DNA of 58,925 bases from Thermoplasmata archaeon (GTDB lineage Archaea > Thermoplasmatota > Thermoplasmata > Lutacidiplasmatales > UBA184): positions 1 to 58,925 of the forward strand of contig JAKIWG010000013.1 of assembly GCA_022750155.1 (NCBI GenBank). Direction: 5' to 3'. The translations under genes and the position numbers were made by a program. Below are positions 1-7,107 of this stretch, one piece after another. Within the stretch, counting starts at the first letter, position 1. The number at the start of each line of letters is the position of its first letter. The notes beneath the pieces are model-generated. The model did not search any database. It was not told where the DNA came from and saw nothing but the letters and a program-made list of their open reading frames with translations.

Positions 1-157
1 GTTCCAGTGGAACGCCAGTCCCTAGGTGGCGCCTAGGGGCCGTGCACGATTCCACAGAGCAAGCTACATACGGCGGGAACCAGTGACAATCGCCCGGGGT
101 TCCCTCCATGAAGCGGCTCCCAGCCTCCCCACCATCTCCGTCGCCGGCCGGCGGCCG

Positions 158-1123
158 ATGAACGCTTCGGCCGAGACCCTGCGGGCGCTCTGGGTGGCGA
201 TCGGCGTCACGGTCGTGACCCTCGCGACGCTGTTCATCCTGGTCGGGATCACGGGGATATCTGCCCTGAAGACCGAGCCGCTCACGGCCGAGGTCCTCGC
301 GATCGACATCATCCTGGCCTTCGTCCTGGGGGGGGTCGTCCTGTGGGGTCTCGCTCCCGCCCGCTCGGGGACGCCCCGACCGGACGCCGAGGAGGCCGGG
401 GAAGCGGCATCGGTGCCGGTGTCGGAGACCGAAGGGGGGACCGGCGATCTCGGTGGATGGACCGACCTCCGCATCCCCTCCTCCCCCGACCCCTCGCCGG
501 AGGTCGCGCGCCCTCCGATGGTCCCGACGGGTCGCGGGGTCCCGGGGGTGGCGGCCTCTTCGATCCTGGGGACCTACGAGGAACGCCGATGGACGGAGGA
601 CCCGGGGCCGTCGGCGCCTCCCTGGTCCGAGGACCCGGAGCTGATGCGCGCCTCGTTGTCGTTCTCCCCGGGGCTGCACCCCGAGCTTCGCGCGGACCGG
701 TTCCGGCCGCAGGGCGCACCGCCGCCGATCCCGTCCCTCACGCCGGGGATTCCCCTCGGCCAACCGAGGTCGCACTCGACGGGTTCGCTGAGCCGGTCTG
801 GTGGCCGGGCCACCCCCGGCCTTCCCTCCCCCCTCGACCGGGTCCCTGCACCGCCGAGCTCGACGTCGCCCTCTCTCGCCGGACGCCGGAGCTGTGTGAG
901 CTGCGGAACCGGCCTGACGGGGGCGACCACCGACCCGCTGTGCGTGGGGTGCGGTCGCCCGCTCTGCTCGAGTTGTTACTGGAGGAACGCGTCGGGGACC
1001 TCGGCCCACCGGTGTCCGACGTGCCTTACGGCGGTGAATCAGACTTCCGGGGAGAGCCGCTCCGGGGGCCGCTCCGCGCCGCGTGGGACGTTCGAGAGCT
1101 CGATGACGGGCCCCGGACGCTGA
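158..1123 (+). CDS. Two-TM membrane protein with C-terminal zinc-binding Cys motifs
   Basis: Unrecognised family, 321 residues. Two hydrophobic helices lie near residues 11–33 and 44–66, followed by a long Pro/Gly/Ser-rich low-complexity linker. The C-terminal part has four CxxC-type pairs (CVSC, CVGC, CSSC, CPTC), resembling a RING/FYVE-like or double zinc-ribbon fold. The ATG at 158 is chosen because it begins directly before the first TM helix; the open frame upstream is arginine-rich and lacks a convincing start. The last 98 bp overlap the 3' end of the convergent polX gene. The linker composition follows the local GC bias, so only the TM and Cys parts are strong evidence for coding. Confidence 0.6.
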   Translation: MNASAETLRALWVAIGVTVVTLATLFILVGITGISALKTEPLTAEVLAIDIILAFVLGGVVLWGLAPARSGTPRPDAEEAGEAASVPVSETEGGTGDLGGWTDLRIPSSPDPSPEVARPPMVPTGRGVPGVAASSILGTYEERRWTEDPGPSAPPWSEDPELMRASLSFSPGLHPELRADRFRPQGAPPPIPSLTPGIPLGQPRSHSTGSLSRSGGRATPGLPSPLDRVPAPPSSTSPSLAGRRSCVSCGTGLTGATTDPLCVGCGRPLCSSCYWRNASGTSAHRCPTCLTAVNQTSGESRSGGRSAPRGTFESSMTGPGR

Positions 1124-2723
1124 GTCCGCCGCGCCCCCCGCAGTTCAGGATCCCCGAGGGGATCGCCCATCCGCGCCGTGCGAGGCCGACGGCGAGCTCC
1201 ATCGGGTCGGGGGTCAGAGGACCGGCTCCGCGGATGGCCACCCGCACCCCTGCCGCGATCGCTCGACGGACCCCGGAGCTGTCCAACCCATCTTGGGCCC
1301 CATCCGGAGTAACCTCGAGGCCGGTCCTGCTCCGCTTCGCGAAATCGACCCACCGTGCGACGAGCTCCGCAGGGGCATCCGACCCCGCCTCGGCGAGCGG
1401 GAGGTGCGTGACCAGCAGTACCGGCGCTCCCTCGAGCGAGGCCGGCGGTTCCGACGCCGTGGCCCGAGCGATCAGGTAGTCGTAGCGTTCCGGGGCGGGC
1501 CGCGCGTCGTTCAGGGGGCGCTCGCACACCGTATACAGCCACGGCGAGCCGGGCCCGGTCGGGTTGCTGGATGCGATATGTTCGCGGAGATGGGCATGTT
1601 CGGGACCCTCGGGGACGACGACGCCGAGGTACTCCCAGCCTCGCCCTTCGGCGTAGGCCCGCAGGTGGTCGATCGCGGCCGCGTCGGGTCGGTCGGGCAG
1701 GTGGACATGGAGGTCCCCCCGGAGGTCCTTCGGTTCGACCAACGTCGGGATCCCGGTCGTCGCGGCGTCGAACTCCCCCTGGTTCTCCCGGATCTCCGGT
1801 GGGAACCAGGGCAGCCCGAGGACCCGGTAGACCTCCTCCTCGGTCGCCCCGGCGACGCGGACCTCGTCGCGGGCGATGCCGTACTCGTTGAGCCGAAGCC
1901 CGCGGTCCCGGGCGAGGGAGCGGAGCCGGACGTTGTGGTCCTTCGAGCCGGTGAAGTACTGCCACGCCGCCCCGAACGCCGCCGGTTCGACGACCCGCAG
2001 GTCCACCTGGATATCCCCGGCAAAGATCACCGTCTCCTTGGTCGGGCCCCGCAGCTTCACCTCCTTCACCCCGGGCAGGGCGCTGAAGACGTCGAACACC
2101 CGTTCGGGCGAGTTCGAGGTGACGAGCAGGTCGAGGTCCCCGATGGTCTCCCGTCGCCGACGCAGGCTCCCGGCGACCTCGACGCGCTCCACGGGGGCCC
2201 CCGAACGCAGGCGCTCGACGATGGCGGACGCCACCTCCCACGCCGCCCTCATCGAGGTGCGACGGTTCGCCGGGACCCGGGCCGCGAGCGCCTTTCGAAA
2301 GAGCTCGATCTTGCGCTCCCCGAACCCCGCGAGTCCCTGGAGCCGGCCGGCCTCGATCGCCGCCTGGAGCTCGGCCGCCCCCTCCACCTTCAGCTCCACG
2401 AGGAAGCGGCGAGCGGTCTTCGGACCGATCCCGGGAAGGCGCATCAGCTCGACGATGCCGGGGGGGAACAGCTCCCGGAGCTTCTGGAGGTAGGCGATGG
2501 TTCCGTCCCGCAGGAACTCTCGGATCTTCTCGCCGATCGCCGCGCCCACCCCGGGGATCGACTCGAGCTCTCCCCTCCCCTCGATCTTTCGCACGTCCTC
2601 GGTCAGGGACTCGATGGAACGGCCCGCCCGTCGGTACGCCTCGGGCTTGAACCGCTCTCCCTGCAGGTCGAGGAGGTCTCCGATCTCCCGGAGCGCGTTG
2701 GCCACGTCCGCGTTCGTGCCCAT
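1026..2723 (-). CDS. polX: DNA polymerase X with degenerate PHP domain
   Basis: Family X DNA polymerase of gap-filling base excision repair, 565 residues, close to the usual bacterial/archaeal PolX length. Order: N-terminal 8-kDa-like domain, helix-hairpin-helix motifs (IPGVGAAIG near 56–64 and LPGIGPKTA near 96–104), then the nucleotidyltransferase core with GS at 185–186, GDLD (Asp196, Asp198) and the third catalytic Asp241 in DIQVD. The C-terminal PHP domain starts with DLHVH (His339, His341), but the other metal ligands expected for PHP nucleases are missing. The ATG at 2723 is favoured because the frame upstream is non-homologous. It lies 43 nt behind the GNAT gene on the same strand, so probably co-transcribed. 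Its 3' end overlaps the convergent first gene. Confidence 0.93.
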   Translation of the reverse strand: MGTNADVANALREIGDLLDLQGERFKPEAYRRAGRSIESLTEDVRKIEGRGELESIPGVGAAIGEKIREFLRDGTIAYLQKLRELFPPGIVELMRLPGIGPKTARRFLVELKVEGAAELQAAIEAGRLQGLAGFGERKIELFRKALAARVPANRRTSMRAAWEVASAIVERLRSGAPVERVEVAGSLRRRRETIGDLDLLVTSNSPERVFDVFSALPGVKEVKLRGPTKETVIFAGDIQVDLRVVEPAAFGAAWQYFTGSKDHNVRLRSLARDRGLRLNEYGIARDEVRVAGATEEEVYRVLGLPWFPPEIRENQGEFDAATTGIPTLVEPKDLRGDLHVHLPDRPDAAAIDHLRAYAEGRGWEYLGVVVPEGPEHAHLREHIASSNPTGPGSPWLYTVCERPLNDARPAPERYDYLIARATASEPPASLEGAPVLLVTHLPLAEAGSDAPAELVARWVDFAKRSRTGLEVTPDGAQDGLDSSGVRRAIAAGVRVAIRGAGPLTPDPMELAVGLARRGWAIPSGILNCGGRGGLSVRGPSSSSRTSHAARSGPRSGSPRKSDSPP

Positions 2724-2766
2724 GGGGAGCGGGAGGCGTCGTCCCGTGAAAGTCTGGCGGGGTGGT

Positions 2767-3555
2767 TCAGTTCCGGTTCTCGGCCGCGGCCAGGAGATGC
2801 ACCCGACGTGCGTACGGGCGGAACCCGATCCGCTCGTAGGCACGTCGGGCCGCAGCATTGTCTTCCCGGACCACCAGGGCGGCCCTTGCCCCGGCCTCCT
2901 CGGCGGCGCGGCTCAGCGCCGCGGTGACGTCCCCTCCGATCCCCCGGTTCCGCGCGCTCGGCGTGGTGAAGACCCCCCCGACGATCCAGACCTCCGGGAG
3001 CATGACCTGGGCCCGCGCGATCCCGACGAGCCGACCGTCGAGGAACGCGCCGTAGACCTGGGTGGCCTCCGGGTCGAGCCCCCGGTACGCGTGCAGGATC
3101 ACATCGTCCTGCCCCTCGCCGACGCGCTGGAGCTCGGCAAAGTCGTGTCGGGCGAGGCGACGGACGGTGTGCTCCCTTCGGCTCCGCCCCACCGGGGCGT
3201 CCCGCTCCCGCACGAGGAGCAACAGCGGGCTCGCCACAGCCGCACCCCGGACCGCCATCACGTGGGGCGCCAGGGGTTCGGGGACCATCGCCACGAACGG
3301 GCGCGGGGGGAACGCGTGGAGGAGAAGGGGGTCGGGTTCGGGGTCACCGCCCCAGTGGACGATGGGGTGCTGGGGGTTCCCGTCCCATATCAGGAGGTAC
3401 GACGCGGGATGGCCCCCACGGCGCAGGGTGACGAATCGGCATTGCGTCGGGGCGAAATCGACATCCCAGCGCGCGTACGCATGGACCACCGGGTCCTGAG
3501 CGAACAGCGAAAGCAGCCAGCTCCGGTCGATTCCGAGTTCGATCGTCGACGTCAT
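2767..3555 (-). CDS. GNAT family N-acetyltransferase
   Basis: 262 residues. The C-terminal half is a GNAT fold with the acetyl-CoA loop RNRGIGG preceded by the GVFTTPSA strand and followed by VVREDNAAARRAYERIGF, the usual motif-B ending. The N-terminal half (VHAYARWDVDFAP and onward) looks like the N-terminal domain of double-GNAT/FR47-type proteins. The substrate cannot be read from sequence. The ATG at 3555 is chosen; the frame upstream of it is antisense to the neighbouring TIGR02757 gene. It is the first gene of a probable operon with polX and is divergent from the gene at 3634. Confidence 0.88.
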   Translation of the reverse strand: MTSTIELGIDRSWLLSLFAQDPVVHAYARWDVDFAPTQCRFVTLRRGGHPASYLLIWDGNPQHPIVHWGGDPEPDPLLLHAFPPRPFVAMVPEPLAPHVMAVRGAAVASPLLLLVRERDAPVGRSRREHTVRRLARHDFAELQRVGEGQDDVILHAYRGLDPEATQVYGAFLDGRLVGIARAQVMLPEVWIVGGVFTTPSARNRGIGGDVTAALSRAAEEAGARAALVVREDNAAARRAYERIGFRPYARRVHLLAAAENRN

Positions 3556-3633
3556 GGGGTCTCGAGCGGGTTCGGTGGACGGAGTGCGCGGACCACGGCC
3601 ATCGACCTCCCTTGAGGGCACGCGAACGGTAAA

Positions 3634-4545
3634 ATGGCGCCGGTCGCGTGGGTCGACGTGACCCACGCCCACCGGCCCACGGCGGAGTTCCCGCAGCACC
3701 TGGAATCCCTCTTCCGGGACTTCCCGTTCGACCGTTCCCTGGCCCAGGACCCGCTCTCCTGCGTGATCCCGTACGCCCGGGACCGCCGCGCGGCGGAGGT
3801 CGCCGGCCTGCTGGCGGCGACACTCGCCGTCGGGAACACCACGGCGATCCGCCGGGCGTTCGGGGACCTCGAGGCGCGGACCGGGGGCGACCTGAACGGA
3901 TTCGTCGACTCCCGTTCCGATACGAACTGGGCCGGGGCCGTGCCCGGGTTCCGGCACCGGTGGATCCGGGGCGATCAGATCGGTTACCTCGGCCTCCGGT
4001 TGAAGCGCATCTATGAGGCTCACGGGTCGTTGGAGGAGCTCTTCCTGGAGGGGTTCGAACTCGGGGGGTTCGCCGGGGGCCTGCAACGCCTCTCCCTGGA
4101 GCTGCGCGGTCCGGTGGGAGGAAAGGCGCCCCGTGCGCCCCCGGGATACCGGGCCCTCTTCCCGCACCCGCTCGAACAGGGCCAGAGTGCATGCAAGCGG
4201 ATGACCCTCTACGTGCGTTGGATGGTCCGCCGAGAACGGCCCGACCTCGGACTGTGGACGAAGGTGGACCCTTCGGTGTTGCGGATCCCGCTCGACCAGC
4301 ACACGTTCTGGATCGCCTACCATCTCGGCCTCACGTCGCGCCGCACCCGGGGATGGCGCGCGGTCGAGGACGTCACCGCGGCGTTGCGTCAGGTCGACCC
4401 GGTCGACCCCGTCAAGTTCGACTTCGTCCTGTGCCACACCGGCATCTCCGGCGACTGCCCGAAGGAGCGAGACATGACCGTCTGCGGCCCGTGCGTGGTC
4501 CGTCCGGACTGCCTCCTGTGGAAGGGTCGGAGGAGCGCCGCATGA
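3634..4545 (+). CDS. TIGR02757 (DUF2400) family protein with probable Fe-S loop
   Basis: 303 residues; matches the TIGR02757/DUF2400 family through DPLSCVIPYARDRRAAEVAG, CKRMTLYVRWMVR, LGLWTKVDPSVLRIPLD and VDPVKFDFVLCHTG. The family is distantly related to helix-hairpin-helix DNA glycosylases and has no firm function. The C-terminus has C275-x8-C284-x2-C287-x5-C293, close to the C-x6-C-x2-C-x5-C loop that holds a 4Fe-4S cluster in endonuclease III, so a cluster is inferred. The stop overlaps the next start as ATGA. Divergent from the GNAT–polX pair across a 78-bp spacer. Confidence 0.9.
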   Translation: MAPVAWVDVTHAHRPTAEFPQHLESLFRDFPFDRSLAQDPLSCVIPYARDRRAAEVAGLLAATLAVGNTTAIRRAFGDLEARTGGDLNGFVDSRSDTNWAGAVPGFRHRWIRGDQIGYLGLRLKRIYEAHGSLEELFLEGFELGGFAGGLQRLSLELRGPVGGKAPRAPPGYRALFPHPLEQGQSACKRMTLYVRWMVRRERPDLGLWTKVDPSVLRIPLDQHTFWIAYHLGLTSRRTRGWRAVEDVTAALRQVDPVDPVKFDFVLCHTGISGDCPKERDMTVCGPCVVRPDCLLWKGRRSAA

Positions 4546-4943
4546 GCCCCGGTTCCCTCCCCGCGGACCCGGGCCTGTTGCACCGATTCCGGCAGGCAGG
4601 CGAGAAGATCGCCTGGCGGAGCGCGGACCGGGCCACGGCGTCCCTTTCCCCGCGGCGCGCCCGGATCGCTCACCTCCACGATGAGGAGTCGCGGGTGGAA
4701 GACCTGGAAGATGGACGAGGGTACTGCGTCGTCACCGACTCGGGTCCGGTCGGCGCCCTCGTACTGCTCCTCGAGATCGACCGACGGGGCCCGCCGGATC
4801 GACTTCGTACGCACGACGCGGGCGAGCTTCCGGCGTTCCCCCAGGGCGCTCTCGAGGCGGTGTGGGGCGGCGCGCCCTCGCAGCCCGAGCGAGGCCTCCC
4901 CCTCCTCGACCTCGTCAAGCTGGCCCGTTACGCGCTCGCTTGA
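4542..4943 (+). CDS. Hypothetical protein coupled to TIGR02757 gene
   Basis: 133 residues, no family recognised. Soluble mixed alpha/beta-looking sequence without TM helix or metal motif; the middle (GYCVVTDSGPVGALVLLLEID) looks like a beta-strand pair. Supported mainly by position: its ATG overlaps the previous stop (ATGA), which implies translational coupling, and it ends just before the marR promoter region. The function may relate to the upstream HhH-type protein, but nothing in the sequence proves that. Confidence 0.55.
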   Translation: MSPGSLPADPGLLHRFRQAGEKIAWRSADRATASLSPRRARIAHLHDEESRVEDLEDGRGYCVVTDSGPVGALVLLLEIDRRGPPDRLRTHDAGELPAFPQGALEAVWGGAPSQPERGLPLLDLVKLARYALA

Positions 4944-4980
4944 CGACGCGGCCCGGGGCGCCTGCGCCCGTGCGCATTAG

Positions 4981-5002
4981 TTAAGTAGTCTAATCGTTAG
5001 AC
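4981..5002 (+). promoter_or_regulatory. TATA box and perfect palindrome upstream of marR
   Basis: A TATA-like TTAAGTA at 4981–4987 is followed directly by GTCTAA-TCG-TTAGAC (4988–5002), a perfect 6-bp inverted repeat. It sits between the TATA element and the start codon at 5018, where a bound repressor would block initiation. MarR proteins commonly bind such short palindromes in their own promoters, so this is the likely autoregulatory operator. Confidence 0.65.
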
Positions 5003-5017
5003 GCTCAAACTATCTGG

Positions 5018-5497
5018 ATGACCGTGCCGACCAGGTCCCGTCGCACCGCACCCGCGTCCGTCCGGGAGTTGATGGATGGGCTCCACCGCACGATCCAGGG
5101 CTTCCGTCAGATGACGCTCGCGCCCGTGGCCCGCGCGGGAGTGACGCCCGCGCAGTTCTGGGTCTTGAATCACCTCCACGACACGGGCGAGCTCGCCTGT
5201 GGGCCGCTGGCCTCCAAGCTCGGGGTGACCCTGCCGTCGGTGACTTCGCTCATCGACCCGATCGAGAAGGCGGGGTTCGTGCGGAGGACGCGTTCCGCCA
5301 AGGATCGCCGCGTGGTCCGGCTCGAGATCACCCCGCGGGGAAGCGCGCTGCTCCGTCGCGTCTGGAAGGAGCTCGAGCGCGAGGTCTCGCTGCGGGTGCG
5401 CGAGCTCGACCCCGCCGACGTGCGAAGCGCGGCCCGAGTGCTCGCCGTGCTCGGACGCCGGGTGGAACCGGCGACCCCCGGCGGGGGGGGCCCGTGA
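5018..5497 (+). CDS. MarR family transcriptional regulator
   Basis: 159 residues. Winged-helix core: GVTPAQFWVLNHLHDTGEL, then LASKLGVTLPSVTSLIDPIEKAGFVRR as the recognition helix region, and RSAKDRRVVRLEITPRG as the wing, the standard MarR order. The C-terminal helix (LLRRVWKELEREVSLRV) is the dimerisation part. Its stop overlaps the GTG start of the efflux transporter (GTGA), so the two are one transcription unit. The palindrome at 4988–5002 is the likely binding site. Expected to derepress the pump on ligand binding. Confidence 0.92.
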   Translation: MTVPTRSRRTAPASVRELMDGLHRTIQGFRQMTLAPVARAGVTPAQFWVLNHLHDTGELACGPLASKLGVTLPSVTSLIDPIEKAGFVRRTRSAKDRRVVRLEITPRGSALLRRVWKELEREVSLRVRELDPADVRSAARVLAVLGRRVEPATPGGGGP

Positions 5498-7107
5498 GCG
5501 CGCCGGCCCTGGCGACCCCGGCGTCGGACGACTCGCCGCCCCCCGTGAGCGTCATCGACCGCAAGGCGATGATCGTGGTGATCTCGCTGATGATGGGCCT
5601 GTTGATGGGGGCCCTCGACGGGACGATCGTGCTGACCGCGCTCGGTCAGATCCTGACCGACCTCAACGGGCAATCGGCCGCGGAGACGACGTTCGTCGTC
5701 GCCGCCTACCTCATCGCCCAGACGATCGCCCTCCCGATCTTCGGAAAGCTGTCGGACTCGTACGGCCGACGCCGGTTCTTCCTGCTCGGCCTGGTCGTCT
5801 TCCTCGTCGGTTCCGCCCTCTCCGGGCTCAGCCAGTCGACGAACGAGCTCATCGTGTTCCGGGCGGTGCAGGGGGTCGGCGCGGGGGCGTTCTTCCCCGT
5901 GGCGATGTCGATCATCGGCGTGATGTTCACTCCGGAGGCCCGCGCCCGCCTGACCGGGGTCTTTGCGTCGGTCTTCGGGATCGCGAGCGTCATCGGTCCG
6001 TTCGTCGGGAGCTACATCGTCGATCACCTGAGCTGGCGCTGGGTGTTCTACGTGAACATCCCGATCGGCGTGATCGCGCTGCTCATGATCATCGCCTACC
6101 TCCCGCCGCTACGCGCTACCCAGAAGCCGAAGCCGTTCGATACGGTCGGCGCGGCCCTGCTCGCCGGTTGGGTGGCCCCTCTGGTGTTCGCGCTGCAGGA
6201 GGTCTCCAGTCCCCCGGGGATCGCCTGGGCGTGGAGCGACCCCCGGGTCATCGGCCTGCTCGCGGCGAGCGTCGCGCTATTCGCGGCGTTCCTATACCAG
6301 GAGCTCCGCTCCCCGGACCCCCTCCTTCCGCTCCGGTACTTCCGGCAGAGGGTGATCCTGGTCGGGAGCGCCATCAGCCTCCTGCGGGGGGTGATCCTGC
6401 TCGGCGTGAGCGTCTTCGTCGCCGTGTTCGTCGACATTCAGCTCAACTTCGGCGCCTCGTCGGCCGACGCGGTCCGCAACGTCCTCTACGGGTTCATCCT
6501 CCCGCTGGTCCTGGGGTCGATCGTCGGCGGCCGGCTCCTACTGCGATTCCCCTACCGGCCGATCATGGTCACGGCCATGGGGGTGATGTCCGCCGGCGTG
6601 TTCGTCCTCACGACGGCCTCGCTCGCGACGCCCACCTGGGGATGGAGCTCTGGCGGGGCGCCGACCGGCTTGGGCGTGTTCCTGATCCCCGTCGGGTTCG
6701 GCGTCGGCATGTCGTTCTCCGCCGTGATCCTGTCGGTGCAGTACGCCGTGCCGGTGCGCGAGATCGGGACGGCCACCAGTCTCGTCCAGTTCCTGGGGTC
6801 GCTCGGCGGCTCGATCGGGATCCCGATCCTCACCGCCTACCAGAGCGCCCGGTTCGCCGCCCTGACCTCCGGTGGACCGCCGGCCGGCACGACCTCCCCG
6901 CTCCATTGGGTCGAGGTCAATGGGGTCGCCTCCGTCCAGTCGGTCTTCCTCGCCATGCTCGGGGTCTCCCTGCTCGCCTTCGCGCTCTCCCTCCTGTTCA
7001 CGGGGCGGCTGCCCCGCGACCGGCCTAAGCCGGAGCACGTCGTGCCCGCCCCCGCGTCGCCCCCGGCGAGGGCGCCCCTCGATCCAGGGTCGGCGGCGAC
7101 GCCCTAG
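5494..7107 (+). CDS. MFS drug efflux transporter, DHA2 (EmrB/QacA) family
   Basis: 537 residues with 14 predicted hydrophobic helices. Carries the DHA2 signatures LMGALDGTIVLTALGQI in TM1, GKLSDSYGRRRFFLLG (MFS motif A) between TM2 and TM3, RAVQGVGAGAFFP (motif B) and GPFVGSYIVDHLSWRWVFYVNIPIG (motif C region). Proton-coupled export of hydrophobic compounds is the family role; the substrate is unknown. GTG start at 5494 overlaps the marR stop. Its TAG stop and the nrdJ stop share the palindrome CTAG (7104–7107), so the two convergent genes overlap by 4 bp. Confidence 0.93.
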   Translation: MSAPALATPASDDSPPPVSVIDRKAMIVVISLMMGLLMGALDGTIVLTALGQILTDLNGQSAAETTFVVAAYLIAQTIALPIFGKLSDSYGRRRFFLLGLVVFLVGSALSGLSQSTNELIVFRAVQGVGAGAFFPVAMSIIGVMFTPEARARLTGVFASVFGIASVIGPFVGSYIVDHLSWRWVFYVNIPIGVIALLMIIAYLPPLRATQKPKPFDTVGAALLAGWVAPLVFALQEVSSPPGIAWAWSDPRVIGLLAASVALFAAFLYQELRSPDPLLPLRYFRQRVILVGSAISLLRGVILLGVSVFVAVFVDIQLNFGASSADAVRNVLYGFILPLVLGSIVGGRLLLRFPYRPIMVTAMGVMSAGVFVLTTASLATPTWGWSSGGAPTGLGVFLIPVGFGVGMSFSAVILSVQYAVPVREIGTATSLVQFLGSLGGSIGIPILTAYQSARFAALTSGGPPAGTTSPLHWVEVNGVASVQSVFLAMLGVSLLAFALSLLFTGRLPRDRPKPEHVVPAPASPPARAPLDPGSAATP

